Shown here in pieces: positions 36,594 to 46,648 of a DNA stretch of 64,000 nucleotides (the stretch's first letter is position 1; each line of letters opens with the position of its first letter). Origin of the DNA: Chloroflexota bacterium (GTDB lineage Bacteria > Chloroflexota > Anaerolineae > Anaerolineales > Anaerolineaceae); contig JAKQJC010000046.1 of NCBI GenBank assembly GCA_029561345.1, positions 31,336-95,335 of the forward strand, read 5' to 3'. The position numbers and the translations under genes were made by a program. Under the pieces are notes generated by a model, which was not told the DNA's origin, searched no databases, and saw only the letters and a list, made by a program, of their open reading frames with translations.

Positions 36594-38100
36594 CATTTCC
36601 GCTCCGGTGGTTTTGGTGATTGACGACGAAAGTTTTAACCGCCGGATTCTGGCGGCTTCATTGGAAAAACACGGATTTGTTCCGCGCCAGGCTGAAAATG
36701 GCGCGCGCAGCCTTGATATTTTACGCAGCGAGAAAATTGACACCATTCTGCTGGACCTGTTGATGCCTGAGATGGACGGTTTTGAAGTCATTCGGATTGT
36801 CAAAAGTGACCCGACACTGCGGGACATCCCGATTATCGTCACCTCCTCGCTGGATGAAATGAAAAGCATTATCCGCTGTATTGAGATGGGCGCCACCGAT
36901 TATCTGACCAAGCCGATTGATGAGGTGATGCTGCTGGCGCGGCTAAATGCATCGCTGGCTGACAAGTTTTTCCATGACCGGGAAAAAGCCTATTTGAAAG
37001 ATTTGCAGCAGGCCCGCGACCGTCTCAAAGCAGTTTTTGCTGTCATTCCCGACCTCATCATCCGCATTGGATGGGATGGCACTTACAGAGAATTTTTTGC
37101 ATACCTTGAGAAAGATTTGATCCTGCCGGTGGAGGCATTGCTGGGCAAGACGATCAGGGAAATTTTGCCGTCAGGCAAAGCAGACATTTTTTATCAATGT
37201 CTGGAAGAGGCGCGGGCGAACGGCCGCTCTGGCACGGTGGAATATGACCTGGATGTGATTGGCGGAGCGCAAACTTTTGAACTGACCATGATCACCCTCG
37301 GCGAGGAAGGCGCCCTGGCGGTGATCCACAATATTACCGAACGCAAGAAACTGCAATATTCTGTGCAAACCGCCCAAAAAATGGCCGGCCTTTCGACCAT
37401 GGCCGGCGGCGTGGCGCATGAGATTAATTCACCGCTGCAGGTGATGTCGGGGACAGTGGAAATGTTGAAGGACATGATCCATAAAAACGAATGGGATCCG
37501 GCCTATGTGGAGAGCAAACTGAACCTGATTCAGCGCAATATTGAACGCTGCGCCAGCATCACCCACAGCCTGTTCAGTTATGCCAGCCCGTTCAGCGGCG
37601 AAATGCAGCCCAAACGGTTGAACCAGATTATTCAAGATACCCTCGAGCTGGTTTCGAGCCAGCTTGCTCCTGAGCGGATCACTTTAAAACTGGAATTAAT
37701 GGCGGCTGAACCTCTTTTGGTTTGCAATCAGCAGCAGGTGCAGCAGGCGCTGATCAATCTCTTGACCAATGCGCGAGATGCCATATATTTTCAGGGAGAA
37801 ATTATCATTCGCACATTGATGGCAGATGATCACAAGGCCATTCTATGTCAGGTGAGCGATAACGGCCACGGAATGACGGCGGATATTCGCAGCCGCATCT
37901 TTGACCCATTTTTCACCACGAAATCGGTGGGCCGTGGGGTGGGGCTGGGACTGGCCAATGTGCTGGCCACCATGCGCGCACATGGTGGAAAGGTGACGGT
38001 TGACAGCGAGCCGCATGTGGGCACCACCTTTACTCTGATTTTCCCGCTTGAAGCACAGCAGGATCCGGATGTGAGCGTGAATGGACGGTATACAGGGTAA
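36586..38100 (+). CDS. Response regulator-PAS-histidine kinase
   Basis: The 504 residues start with a receiver ([10 protein letters not shown], acceptor Asp57 in [11 protein letters not shown], Lys in YLTKPID), a short coiled helix, a PAS-like domain (about 150-255, [21 protein letters not shown]), and a histidine kinase core with [12 protein letters not shown] (His278), [17 protein letters not shown] and [17 protein letters not shown]. This N-terminal receiver plus kinase order suits an intermediate of a relay, fed by the HPt of the preceding protein. ATG 36586 follows GGAGGAAAA and overlaps the upstream stop. No membrane segment. Confidence 0.92.
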   Translation: MADISAPVVLVIDDESFNRRILAASLEKHGFVPRQAENGARSLDILRSEKIDTILLDLLMPEMDGFEVIRIVKSDPTLRDIPIIVTSSLDEMKSIIRCIEMGATDYLTKPIDEVMLLARLNASLADKFFHDREKAYLKDLQQARDRLKAVFAVIPDLIIRIGWDGTYREFFAYLEKDLILPVEALLGKTIREILPSGKADIFYQCLEEARANGRSGTVEYDLDVIGGAQTFELTMITLGEEGALAVIHNITERKKLQYSVQTAQKMAGLSTMAGGVAHEINSPLQVMSGTVEMLKDMIHKNEWDPAYVESKLNLIQRNIERCASITHSLFSYASPFSGEMQPKRLNQIIQDTLELVSSQLAPERITLKLELMAAEPLLVCNQQQVQQALINLLTNARDAIYFQGEIIIRTLMADDHKAILCQVSDNGHGMTADIRSRIFDPFFTTKSVGRGVGLGLANVLATMRAHGGKVTVDSEPHVGTTFTLIFPLEAQQDPDVSVNGRYTG

Positions 38101-38157
38101 GCGTTTCTTTTTGCCCTGAATTGGAGACAACAAAACTGTTTTCTCCCAAAAAACCTC

Positions 38158-38209
38158 TTGACATTTTAGAACGATCGTTCTATAATTTGAATATCAGAAT
38201 AAACGTTCT
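38158..38209 (+). promoter_or_regulatory. Consensus promoter with 16-bp palindromic operator
   Basis: TTGACA (38158-38163), 17-base spacer, TATAAT (38181-38186). The spacer and first -10 bases hold the perfect palindrome TAGAACGATCGTTCTA (38167-38182). A second, imperfect copy, AGAATAAACGTTCT (11 of 14 matching), lies at 38196-38209, centred 28 bases downstream. The core GAAC-N4-GTTC fits Gram-positive LexA boxes; a TetR-type operator is the alternative. Confidence 0.85.
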
Positions 38210-38230
38210 ATTAACCATTCAGGAGGCCGT

Positions 38231-39067
38231 ATGGAACTGACCAACCACTCATCCTTACAATCTTTTCGCCAATACCTTTCGCGCATTCAAATCCGACGCA
38301 ACCTGGTCTTTGGCATCATCATCATTGGCGCGCTGATTGCTTTTGAAATTTTCAATTACTCCACCACCGATTATGCGCTGACCGATTTGCTGGGCAACCT
38401 TGAATTTGCCGGGCTGCGCTGGGCCACTATTCTTTCGATTGCTTTCTGCGGCATTGATTTTGCCGGAATCGCCCGCCTTTTCACCCCTGATGACGGCAAC
38501 AAAGATGCTCACGAGGCCTGGTATCTGTTTGGCGCCTGGATGCTGGCCGCCACCATGAATGCCATTCTTACCTGGTGGGGCGTTTCCATGGCGGTGATCA
38601 ATCATTCCGTGCAGAGCAACGGCGTGATTGATGCCGCTTCTGTCAGCAGAATTGTCCCCATTTTTGTGGCTCTGATGGTCTGGGTGATTCGCATTCTCAT
38701 CATTGGTTCCCTTTCGTATAACAGCAGCCGCATTTTTTCTGCTCAGGCCGTTCAGGCAGATCATCCCCGGCGGACGGTTAACGCGCAACCAACTACTTCC
38801 CTGCCAGCCCGCACCCTTTCCACCCCTGCCCCGGCTCCCCGCACCCCGGCTTATACCCCGGTGGTGACGTCTTCCGCCCCGGTTTCGCAGGCTGCCTTCT
38901 CAGCACCAACGCCCACCGCTGCGCCCATTCGCCCGGCTCCCAAACCCGCTCCGCGTTCTGAAAGCCCCTTTGTGCGCCCTGAGGCAATGACTAACCGCCC
39001 TGAACCCACTTACCACAGCGTGGCAGCGGCTCCCCGGAATGGGGGCAATGAAACCCACCAGTTCTGA
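38231..39067 (+). CDS. Membrane protein with Pro/Ala-rich cytosolic tail
   Basis: A 278-residue protein of unknown function. Four hydrophobic segments lie within the first 180 residues (around NLVFGIIIIGALIAFEIF, ATILSIAFCGIDFAGIA, LFGAWMLAATMNAILTWWG, and IFVALMVWVIRILIIGSL). The last 100 residues are disordered and rich in Pro, Ala, Thr and Ser. AGGAGG precedes ATG 38231. Its promoter is overlapped by a perfect 16-bp operator, so it is tightly repressed and induced by some signal, possibly DNA damage if the operator is a LexA box. A stable hairpin follows the gene. Confidence 0.75.
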   Translation: MELTNHSSLQSFRQYLSRIQIRRNLVFGIIIIGALIAFEIFNYSTTDYALTDLLGNLEFAGLRWATILSIAFCGIDFAGIARLFTPDDGNKDAHEAWYLFGAWMLAATMNAILTWWGVSMAVINHSVQSNGVIDAASVSRIVPIFVALMVWVIRILIIGSLSYNSSRIFSAQAVQADHPRRTVNAQPTTSLPARTLSTPAPAPRTPAYTPVVTSSAPVSQAAFSAPTPTAAPIRPAPKPAPRSESPFVRPEAMTNRPEPTYHSVAAAPRNGGNETHQF

Positions 39068-39108
39068 ATTCAGGAAAAAAATAACCTCCTGATGTAACAC
39101 CGGATTCA

Positions 39109-39142
39109 AACGTCCCCAGATTGATAGCAATCTGGGGACGTT
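39109..39142. terminator. Strong 14-bp hairpin between convergent genes
   Basis: AACGTCCCCAGATT and AATCTGGGGACGTT pair perfectly around GATAGC. It lies between the membrane protein (+) and the antiporter (-). T-runs are short on both sides. Confidence 0.8.
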
Positions 39143-39168
39143 CTTGATTTGTCCAGGAAGATGCTTTT

Positions 39169-41157
39169 TCAGGTTTGCAGAATCAGGCTCTGCACGGCTT
39201 CCAACTGCTCCATTTCTCCAATAAAACCAATCCGGTCGCCGGGTTCAAACACGGTGTTAGATTTCGGGTTGGCGATCAGTTTCTTGTTGCGGATAAGCGC
39301 CACCACAGATGCGCCGGTTTGGGCGCGCAGATTGGCTTCTTGCAGCGATTTTCCAACCAAAAAACTGGATTTTCCCACTTCCATCCAAATGATTTCCAGA
39401 CCTTTCATGGCTGCCATAAGGTCATGCAGTGAGCGGAGTTCGGCTTCTGAATTAATTGTCATGCCGTATTCATCATGGCGGACAGCTTCAGTGTATTGGT
39501 AGACCTCATGCAGTGGAAAACCGAGGTTAATGAGGGTGTGGTTAATCACTTCCAGGCCGCCTTCCAACTCAGGCAGAATGATGTGACTGGCGCCGAGGTT
39601 GGTCAGAGTGCGGATCCCCTTTTCGGTGGCGGCCCGGGCGATGATGGGCAGGTCCGGGTTGATATCTTTGGCTGCGGTGACCACCATGAAGGCAGTGGTT
39701 TCATCAGGCACGGTCACCACCAGGATGCTGGCTGTGTCGAGATGGGCATGCTGGATGACTTCAGAATTTCCAGCATCGCCATAAAGGGTAGGGATGCGCT
39801 TTTGGTTCAGGCGTTCAATGCATTCGGCGTCCGATTCAATCACCAGTAAGGGGATGGAGAGCGATTCAAGCACATCTACCAGGTGTTTTCCAACCCGGCC
39901 GTAGCCGATCACCACGGCGTGCTGCTGGAGCTTTTCATCCTTGATTTCAGGGATGGGAATATTGGCTTCCAGCTGTTTCCAGAAGAAGGGGATTTTTTGC
40001 AAGTTCTTTTCAAGGATGGGCAGCAGCCGATACATAAAAGGATTCAGGGTGATTGAGATCAAGGCGGCTGCCAGAATCAGCGAATATTGATTGGAGGTGA
40101 TCATGCCCAAATTCAGCCCGCCCTGGCCCAGAATAAAGGAGAATTCGCCGATCTGGCTTAACCCAATGGCGATGACCAGAAAGGTGCGCGCGGGCCGAGG
40201 AAACAGCAAACCGAGCAAGATGACAATCAACGCCTTACCAAGGATGACCACCAGAGTCAGAGAAACCACCTGACCAAGGTTGGCCCACAGGAAGATGGGA
40301 TTGACCAGCATGCCAATGGAGACAAAAAACAGCACCGAGAAGGCTTCTCGGAAAGCGAAAACATCGGCGCCGACCTGATGGCTGAGATGGGACTGACTGA
40401 TGATGGCGCCCGCCACAAAAGCACCCAGGGCCAGGGATACGCCAAAGAACTTGGATGCGGCCATGGCCGTGCCCAGAGTGATGGCCAGGACGGCCAGCAC
40501 AAAAAGCTCGCGCGAGCGGGTGTGGGCAACCCGTTCCAGCAGCCAGGGGATGAAGCGGACTCCGGCGAAGAACATGATGGCAGCAAAAGCCACTGCCTTG
40601 AACAGGGTGAAGGCTAAATTTTGCCAATCCATTGACCCGCTGCTGGCCAGGGTGGGCATGAGCACCAGGATGATCACTGAGAGAATATCCTGCATGACCA
40701 CCATGCCCACAGCCGCCTGCCCGTGCGAGGTGTTGAGCAATGAATGATCCATCAGACCGCGCAGCAGCACGACCGTGCTGGCCACGGAAATAATCACCCC
40801 CAACTCAAGGCTGGCTGCCAGGCTCCAACCCCAGGTCTGTCCCAGCCCGAAACCCAGCAGGGTTGAAAAAAACATCTGGAGCAGGGTCCCCGGAACGGCA
40901 ATATCGCGCACCCGCCACAGGTCGCCAAAGGAAAAATGCAGCCCCACGCCAAACATCAGGAAGATCACACCCATTTCAGCCAGCTGCTGAATGGTTTGAA
41001 TGTCGCCAACAAAGCCAGGGGTGAAAGGGCCAATGAGAATGCCGGCCAGCAGGTAGCCAACGATGGAGGGCAGGCCCATTTTTCGGGCCATGGCGCCGCC
41101 GATGAAGGCCACCACCAGGGCCAGGGTGATATTGATTAACAACGGAATGTCGTGCAA
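39169..41157 (-). CDS. CPA2-type cation/proton antiporter with RCK domains (KefB/YbaL-like)
   Basis: A 662-residue protein. The N-terminal 390 residues form a Na+/H+-exchanger domain of about 12 helices (LPSIVGYLLAGILIGPFTPGF, FGVGLHFSF, ALGAFVAGAIISQS). An RCK_N domain follows at about 415-530 (HAVVIGYGRVGKHLVDVL ... VIESD, GDAGN) and an RCK_C domain at about 560-660 ending in FEPGDRIGFIGEMEQLEAV. Such proteins exchange K+ or Na+ for H+ under nucleotide control. The gene stands alone between two strong hairpins. A ribosome site (GGAGAACG) lies before ATG 41157. Confidence 0.93.
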   Translation of the reverse strand: MHDIPLLINITLALVVAFIGGAMARKMGLPSIVGYLLAGILIGPFTPGFVGDIQTIQQLAEMGVIFLMFGVGLHFSFGDLWRVRDIAVPGTLLQMFFSTLLGFGLGQTWGWSLAASLELGVIISVASTVVLLRGLMDHSLLNTSHGQAAVGMVVMQDILSVIILVLMPTLASSGSMDWQNLAFTLFKAVAFAAIMFFAGVRFIPWLLERVAHTRSRELFVLAVLAITLGTAMAASKFFGVSLALGAFVAGAIISQSHLSHQVGADVFAFREAFSVLFFVSIGMLVNPIFLWANLGQVVSLTLVVILGKALIVILLGLLFPRPARTFLVIAIGLSQIGEFSFILGQGGLNLGMITSNQYSLILAAALISITLNPFMYRLLPILEKNLQKIPFFWKQLEANIPIPEIKDEKLQQHAVVIGYGRVGKHLVDVLESLSIPLLVIESDAECIERLNQKRIPTLYGDAGNSEVIQHAHLDTASILVVTVPDETTAFMVVTAAKDINPDLPIIARAATEKGIRTLTNLGASHIILPELEGGLEVINHTLINLGFPLHEVYQYTEAVRHDEYGMTINSEAELRSLHDLMAAMKGLEIIWMEVGKSSFLVGKSLQEANLRAQTGASVVALIRNKKLIANPKSNTVFEPGDRIGFIGEMEQLEAVQSLILQT

Positions 41158-41183
41158 AATATCGTTCTCCTTTCAAGCGCGTT

Positions 41184-41216
41184 AAGCAGAATGCGGCAGC
41201 GGGCCGCATTCTGCTT
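41184..41216 (-). terminator. Terminator-like hairpin after the ABC-2 exporter genes
   Basis: AAGCAGAATGCGGC and GCCGCATTCTGCTT form a perfect 14-bp stem. It lies downstream of the ABC permease gene and upstream of the antiporter gene on the same strand; the T-run is poor. Confidence 0.75.
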
Positions 41217-41248
41217 TGAAAATGTTGGTTTCTCCTGCAGGCCTTTAC

Positions 41249-42472
41249 TTATTCAAATTTGAAGCGCGAAAGACCGATGCCAAAGAGGATGGCGGCCATG
41301 GCCAGCAGCACCCCCACCGGCAAAGCCACTCCTTCCAGACCCTGACCGCGAACGATGAGGTTCTGGAAAGCCATCATGGCCCAGTAATGAGGTGTGGCCA
41401 GCTGCACCAGCGGAATCTGAATGCTGGGGAACATGGCGCCGCTGACCACGGCCATGAGCAGGATGATGAGGGTGGTCAGGCCGCTGATTTGCCCTTCGGA
41501 GCGCACCAGGGCAGCGATCATGATGCCGAAGCCTGAAAGGACCGCGCCGCAGGCGGACACGGTGAGCAGCATGGCCGGCACGGAACGGCCCAGGGAAAGA
41601 CCGAAGATAAAATGGGCCACGCCCAGTAAAATCAGCAGTTGGGCGGCGGTGAGCAGAAAATAGGGGATGATTTTACCCAGCAGAATGGCAGCCCGCGGCA
41701 CAGGAGCCGCCATCAGGCGGCGCAGGGTGCCGGTGGTGCGTTCAGCCAGCAGGGTGCCGGCCAGGGTTTCGGCCAAAAAGAAGACAAACATCAGGCTGTA
41801 ACCCGGAGTCAGGTATTCCATCAGGTTGGGCGGCCGGTTTGAGGCATCCTGCTCGGCGGCAGATTTCATTTCCACATTGATGAGCGGATCGGCGAGGGCG
41901 GCATCCACCTGCACCGAAACAATGCTGTTGATGGCGGTTTCGAGGAATTTTTGGATTTGCGGATCAAAGCCGCCGCCGCTGGAAAGCGTGCTGGCAGATT
42001 GGTTGATGGCGGTTTTGATGCCGCGGGAAACCTCGGCATCCACGATGACCCGGGTGATGGCCTGCTGGGTGAGGCCGAGGACAATTTTGGCTTTTTCGCT
42101 CTGGGCCGGGTCAATCATCACTTCAATTTTGCCACCTTCTTTGGTCTGGATGGCTGCGGAGAAATCGGCAGGGATGATGATGGCCGCCATGCGTTCTCCC
42201 TTGCCCACTTTCTTATCCGCTTCGGCGCGTGAGGACAGCGCGGTCACTTCCAGGGTGCCGGCATTGTTTAACGCCGCCACCACCTGCTGGCTGCCCGCGC
42301 CGTCATCTTCATTGACCAGAAAAACGGCCACTGTGGGCGATCCGCCGCCAAAGACCGACCCCATGATCCACATAAACAGGAACGGCACCAGCAGCAAAAC
42401 GGCGAACAGGCTGGGCTGCTGGGCGAGGATGCGAAATTCTTTCCGGGTTACGGACCAGATTTGCGCGATCAT
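41249..42472 (-). CDS. ABC-2 type transporter permease (second subunit)
   Basis: A 407-residue membrane subunit: one helix near the N-terminus (LFAVLLLVPFLFMWIMGSVF), a large extracytoplasmic part (residues about 45-215), then five helices and the YLTPGYSLMFVFFLAETLAGTLLAERTTGTLRRL motif typical of ABC-2/YhaP-like exporters. It overlaps the other permease gene by four bases (ATGA), so the two probably form a heterodimer driven by the ATPase encoded upstream. Substrate unknown; drug or lipid export are common roles. Confidence 0.9.
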   Translation of the reverse strand: MIAQIWSVTRKEFRILAQQPSLFAVLLLVPFLFMWIMGSVFGGGSPTVAVFLVNEDDGAGSQQVVAALNNAGTLEVTALSSRAEADKKVGKGERMAAIIIPADFSAAIQTKEGGKIEVMIDPAQSEKAKIVLGLTQQAITRVIVDAEVSRGIKTAINQSASTLSSGGGFDPQIQKFLETAINSIVSVQVDAALADPLINVEMKSAAEQDASNRPPNLMEYLTPGYSLMFVFFLAETLAGTLLAERTTGTLRRLMAAPVPRAAILLGKIIPYFLLTAAQLLILLGVAHFIFGLSLGRSVPAMLLTVSACGAVLSGFGIMIAALVRSEGQISGLTTLIILLMAVVSGAMFPSIQIPLVQLATPHYWAMMAFQNLIVRGQGLEGVALPVGVLLAMAAILFGIGLSRFKFE

Positions 42473-43752
42473 GCTTCCTCCAGAAAGTCAAAGCGTTTTA
42501 CCGCGTAGAAGAAAAATACAGCGGCAAAAAGAAGGAGAATGCCGATTTGCGGCAGCACTTCCACCAGGCCGTAACCGCGCACCATCAGGTTTTGATAACC
42601 GATCAGGGCATGGGTGTGGGGCATGAACAACCCGATGGTGCGCAGGAAGGACGGCATGAGGTCTACCGGGAACATGCAGCCGCCCAACAGGGCGCCGATG
42701 ATGAGGGGGGCGGTGAGGATGCCTGAGCTGATGCGCGAGGCGCCGGAGGCGAGGCCAATGGCTGTGGCGCAGGTGACCAGGGCCAGGGTGAGCAGGAACA
42801 GCGCCAGCCAGTCGTGACCCAGCTCCAGGCCGAACATCAGGTAGCCCATGCCAAACATGATGGCCACCTGCACCATGCCAATGAAGATGGCGGCGGCCAG
42901 TTTTCCGCCCAGCAGGGCCGGGCGGCTGATCGGTGTGCTGAGCAGGCGGCGGAAAGTGCCGAAATGGCGTTCTTCGCGGATCGATGCATTCAGGTATGCG
43001 ATCAGGAAGAAGACGTACATCACCGTGTAGCCAGGGACGGTTTGCTGGTAGGTGTCGGGGTAGCTTTGCGGCACATAGCTGGAAGGGGTCAGCTCGGTGA
43101 ATTGGACGGCCGGCTGCTGATCGGCCAGGGCAGGCGCGTTGGCCTGCTGTTCCAGCGACTGGCGGAAGGCTTCGGGGGCAAACGTGGAGAGCGATTGCAT
43201 CTGGGCATTGCTTTGATTGAGCTGGGTGGTGAGGGAGATTTTGGCGGCCGCGCCCTTCACCACACCCTCAAGCTGCATGCGCCGGGTGGCATCGCCGGCG
43301 GGATCATAGTAGAAAATCAGGGTGGTTTTCTGTCCTTGCTCAATGGCGGTTGAAAATCCCTCTGGAATCACCACCATGCCCGCCCGCCCTGAACGTCTGA
43401 CGAGCGCGCGGGCGGTTTTTTCACTGCATGCCAGGCTCTGAGCGTTGGCACAGTCTGGATCACCGCTCAGACCCAGACGGTCGCGCAGATCAGCCGAAAA
43501 GGATTGCTCCACATCCAGGCTTTCGCCCAGGCTGTCAATCAGGCTCACAGAAGAGGTGCCGGTGCCATCGTAATTGATCACCGGCAGTTCGGTGCGGTGA
43601 TTGCCGGCGGTCATGCCGTAGCCGTCGCCGCCGCCGAGGGCGAAACTGATGGGCAGAATAAAGGCCAGCGGCAGCAAAAAGAGGGTCACCAGCTCGGCCC
43701 TGTCTTTCATCACCCGCCGCAGGTCATTCATGAAAACGGAGATCCAGTTCAT
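42469..43752 (-). CDS. ABC-2 type transporter permease (first subunit)
   Basis: A 427-residue paralogue of the following permease with the same plan: first helix LVTLFLLPLAFILPISFALGG, a large outer domain (about 45-240), and five C-terminal helices with TVPGYTVMYVFFLIAYLNASIREERHFGTFRRL. Two Cys in the outer loop (CANAQSLACSEK) may form a disulfide. ATG 43752 is preferred to ATG 43758 since AAAGGA then has proper spacing. The ATPase gene precedes it by 24 bases. Confidence 0.9.
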   Translation of the reverse strand: MNWISVFMNDLRRVMKDRAELVTLFLLPLAFILPISFALGGGDGYGMTAGNHRTELPVINYDGTGTSSVSLIDSLGESLDVEQSFSADLRDRLGLSGDPDCANAQSLACSEKTARALVRRSGRAGMVVIPEGFSTAIEQGQKTTLIFYYDPAGDATRRMQLEGVVKGAAAKISLTTQLNQSNAQMQSLSTFAPEAFRQSLEQQANAPALADQQPAVQFTELTPSSYVPQSYPDTYQQTVPGYTVMYVFFLIAYLNASIREERHFGTFRRLLSTPISRPALLGGKLAAAIFIGMVQVAIMFGMGYLMFGLELGHDWLALFLLTLALVTCATAIGLASGASRISSGILTAPLIIGALLGGCMFPVDLMPSFLRTIGLFMPHTHALIGYQNLMVRGYGLVEVLPQIGILLLFAAVFFFYAVKRFDFLEEA

Positions 43753-43776
43753 GGGCATCCTTTCACTTGGGGGCGG

Positions 43777-44751
43777 TTATTCGCGCAGCTTCTTGCCGGT
43801 GAGGTGCAGGAACACGCTTTCGAGGTTGGGTTCGAGGGTTTCAATGGACATCAGGGTCTCATCTTTTTCGCTGACCAGGTTAAGGATCTGGATGAGGGCG
43901 TCGTTGGCCTGGCGGGCTTCCACTTTGAGGACAGCACGGTTGATCTGGCCGGGCTCTGGCTCAGGAACCGGCAACCAGGCAGCGCTTAACACAGCCGGCA
44001 GACCGGCAATGGCAGCGCGCAGAGGCTCGTTTTCGCCCTTCAGGCCGATCTTGATGATGCCCCCGCCCAGCATGGCAATCAGGTTTTTGGGCGTGTCGAT
44101 GGCCACAATGCGGCCCTGATCGATGATGGCGATGCGGTTGCAGAGACGTTCCGCCTCTTCCATGTAGTGGGTGGTGTAGAGGATGGACATGCCCTGTTCA
44201 CGGTTAAGGCGTTCCACGCTTTCAAAGATATGGTTGCGGCTTTGCGGGTCCACGCCAACGGTGGGTTCATCCAGAAAGAGGATGCGCGGGTTGTGGATCA
44301 GGCCGGCAGCCAGGTTGATGCGCCGTTTCATGCCGCCGGAATAGGTTTTGACGGCATCATTGGCGCGGTCGGTCATGGCCACATATTCCAGCACGCTTTC
44401 AACGCGGGCGCGCAGTTCGCTGCCCCCCAGGCCATACATTTCGCCGAAGAAGCGCAGGTTGTTGCGCGCCGAAAGGGTTGGGTAAAGCGCCAGGTCCTGC
44501 GGAACCACGCCGATGATCTTCTTGACGGCATTGGCTTCCTTCTGCACATCGCGACCCAGCACGGTGATGCTGCCGCTGGTGGGCGGGAATAGGCAGGTGA
44601 TCATGGAAATGGTGGTGCTTTTGCCGGCGCCGTTAGGTCCCAGCAGGCCGAACACCTCGCCAGTTTCGATATAAAAGCTGACGTCATTGACCGCTGGCAC
44701 GGACCCGTAAGATTTAACCAGGTTTTTGACCTCGAGCATTTTTTCAGGCAT
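43777..44751 (-). CDS. ABC transporter ATP-binding protein (DrrA-like)
   Basis: The 324-residue ATPase has Walker A LLGPNGAGKSTT, Q-loop GVVPQDLALY, signature YSGGMKRRINLAAGL, Walker B ILFLDEPTVGVD and H-loop YTTHYMEEAERL, then a C-terminal 90-residue DUF4162-type tail. It energises the two ABC-2 permeases that follow. ATG 44751 is chosen for GGGAGG five bases upstream; it overlaps the MFS gene end by eight bases, so all four genes form one transcript. Confidence 0.95.
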   Translation of the reverse strand: MPEKMLEVKNLVKSYGSVPAVNDVSFYIETGEVFGLLGPNGAGKSTTISMITCLFPPTSGSITVLGRDVQKEANAVKKIIGVVPQDLALYPTLSARNNLRFFGEMYGLGGSELRARVESVLEYVAMTDRANDAVKTYSGGMKRRINLAAGLIHNPRILFLDEPTVGVDPQSRNHIFESVERLNREQGMSILYTTHYMEEAERLCNRIAIIDQGRIVAIDTPKNLIAMLGGGIIKIGLKGENEPLRAAIAGLPAVLSAAWLPVPEPEPGQINRAVLKVEARQANDALIQILNLVSEKDETLMSIETLEPNLESVFLHLTGKKLRE

Positions 44752-46186
44752 GGGACCTCCCGGAAATTTGAGCGGATGAAGGACGGATGAAAACCAGAGC
44801 TGCAATGGAAATGATGAAAAGCAGCCCAAAAATGGACATCAGGGGTAAATAACCGACGGAATCGCCAATGGGACCGCCGATATAAGCGCCGATGGCGCCA
44901 GCGCCTGCCCCGGCCAGGTTGGAAAGGCCCAGGTAACGGGCAGCCTGCTCTTTGGGAACCAGGCTGGTGCCGAGGGCCCAGCTGGAAGCATAGAAGAGCC
45001 CAACTCCGGCGCCAATGATGCTGCCGCCTATGTTCATCAGCAGCGGATCGGTGGTGAAGATGATGAGCGCGGTACCGGCGGCACCCAGCACGCCGGCCAG
45101 GGCGATGAGCGGTTTTTTGCCAACCCGGTCAGCCAGCCAGCCGCCGGGCAGGGATGAAAGCAGGATGAAGATGCCGACAAACATGATCAGGGTTGAGGCG
45201 GGCGCGGCAGCTTTTTCCTTGGGCAGGTCGGGGAAACGTTCCTGCATGAAGAAGACCACAAAGCTGGCCAGATTGGTGGAGCCAACCAGGAAGGTCAGGC
45301 GGTTGACCACCCACCAGGTGAAGGCCGGGTGGGCATTCATGTCGGAGCCCAGGCCCAGCTTGAGGCTGGCGCCAACCCCCATGCCGATGGCAATGGTCAT
45401 GCCGGTCAGGCCGGCTAGCAGGGTGACCGCCAGGCGGGCTTCAGGGCTGAGGGTGTTGGCCCAGTCCATCACCAGGCCGGTGAGCCAGCCCAGGCCGAGG
45501 ATGATGAGGGTGAAGGCGGCGGTCATCAGCAGCAGGCGGCTGAAGCCTTTCCAGTCGGCGGGGTAGGGCGGGGTGGTGATGGGTTCTTCGGGGATAAACA
45601 TGGACACCGCGCAGCTCACAGCCAGGATGACGAGCAGGATGACGATGCTGCCCCAGAAATTGCCGCCCGCCACCATTTTTCCCAGCACCAGGGAGACGAA
45701 GATGACCGGCACAGGCACTTCGAGGAAGGCTTTGACGCCGGATGCCAGGCCGCGCCGCGCTTCGGGAACCAGGTCAGGGATGAGGCCCTGGGCGGCAGCC
45801 TGGGCGGTGTTGGAGACGCACATGGAGAGCAGGTAGAGGGCAAAAATGGCCGCGTAACCGGTGAAGCCTTCGAGGTTGCTGGTGAAGCCGATGAAGGTGA
45901 CGATGATGATTTCACCGATGGCGCCAATGAGAATGAAGGGACGGCGGCGGCCAAAGCGCAGGGTGGAGCGGTCAGAAAGGATGCCCATGAAGGCCTGGAA
46001 CAGCACGGCGATCATCAGCGCCCAAAGGCGGATGACGCCGACGGCGCTGCCTTTGGTTTCTTCGCCGACAAACTGCTGCACCAGCAGAGGCAGCAGCAGT
46101 GAGGAGAGCAGCTGGGCGCGCGTGGAGAGAGCGAACCAGTAGATATTGATGGTGATGTAGTCGAACCAGCGCAGGGCACGTTTCAT
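44744..46186 (-). CDS. Major facilitator superfamily transporter
   Basis: A 480-residue protein with 12 membrane segments. The loop 2-3 signature FMGILSDRSTLRFGRRRPFILIGAIGE closely matches the GPH/SLC45 sugar-transporter branch (DRxxxRxGRRRPFI), and GGWLADRVGKKPLIALAG is the matching loop in the second half. Substrate may be a disaccharide, but this is only a family hint. ATG 46186 lies behind AGGAG; the longer frame upstream is not needed. First gene of the unit with the ABC exporter. Confidence 0.88.
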   Translation of the reverse strand: MKRALRWFDYITINIYWFALSTRAQLLSSLLLPLLVQQFVGEETKGSAVGVIRLWALMIAVLFQAFMGILSDRSTLRFGRRRPFILIGAIGEIIIVTFIGFTSNLEGFTGYAAIFALYLLSMCVSNTAQAAAQGLIPDLVPEARRGLASGVKAFLEVPVPVIFVSLVLGKMVAGGNFWGSIVILLVILAVSCAVSMFIPEEPITTPPYPADWKGFSRLLLMTAAFTLIILGLGWLTGLVMDWANTLSPEARLAVTLLAGLTGMTIAIGMGVGASLKLGLGSDMNAHPAFTWWVVNRLTFLVGSTNLASFVVFFMQERFPDLPKEKAAAPASTLIMFVGIFILLSSLPGGWLADRVGKKPLIALAGVLGAAGTALIIFTTDPLLMNIGGSIIGAGVGLFYASSWALGTSLVPKEQAARYLGLSNLAGAGAGAIGAYIGGPIGDSVGYLPLMSIFGLLFIISIAALVFIRPSSAQISGRSHA

Positions 46187-46283
46187 GGACAGCTCCTGAA
46201 GAGTTGGGATGGTTAATTGTACCCTGATGAGGGGATGGATGCAAATGGCAGGGGAGAAACAGGAAGGAACAGCGGGAATAATC

Positions 46284-46339
46284 AAACGGGCTGTCACCTG
46301 TACCCACCTGAGGTGGGATTGACCGGCGGCAGCCCGTTT
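46284..46339 (-). terminator. Nested hairpin downstream of tRNA-Ser
   Basis: AAACGGGCTG (46284-46293) pairs with CAGCCCGTTT (46330-46339) and encloses a second hairpin CCCACC-TGA-GGTGGG. It directly follows the tRNA on its strand and probably ends its transcript. Confidence 0.65.
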
Positions 46340-46344
46340 TGAGG

Positions 46345-46436
<92 letters not shown>

Positions 46437-46648
46437 GTATTTGAAGCGTGGCGAATTATAACAAAGAACGGATAAATCGTCAAACACTTCAAAGGGCCAA
46501 TTGCCGGCCTGCGGCAGGTGTTTACAGCCAGATGACCAGAGGCAGGCAGATGAACACGCCCACCCGGATGACCAGCACATGAAAGCTGCGGGTATGGTGA
46601 AGGGGCGGGCTTTAACTGCCCAGGCAAGGCTTAAAAAGACCCGCTAGA

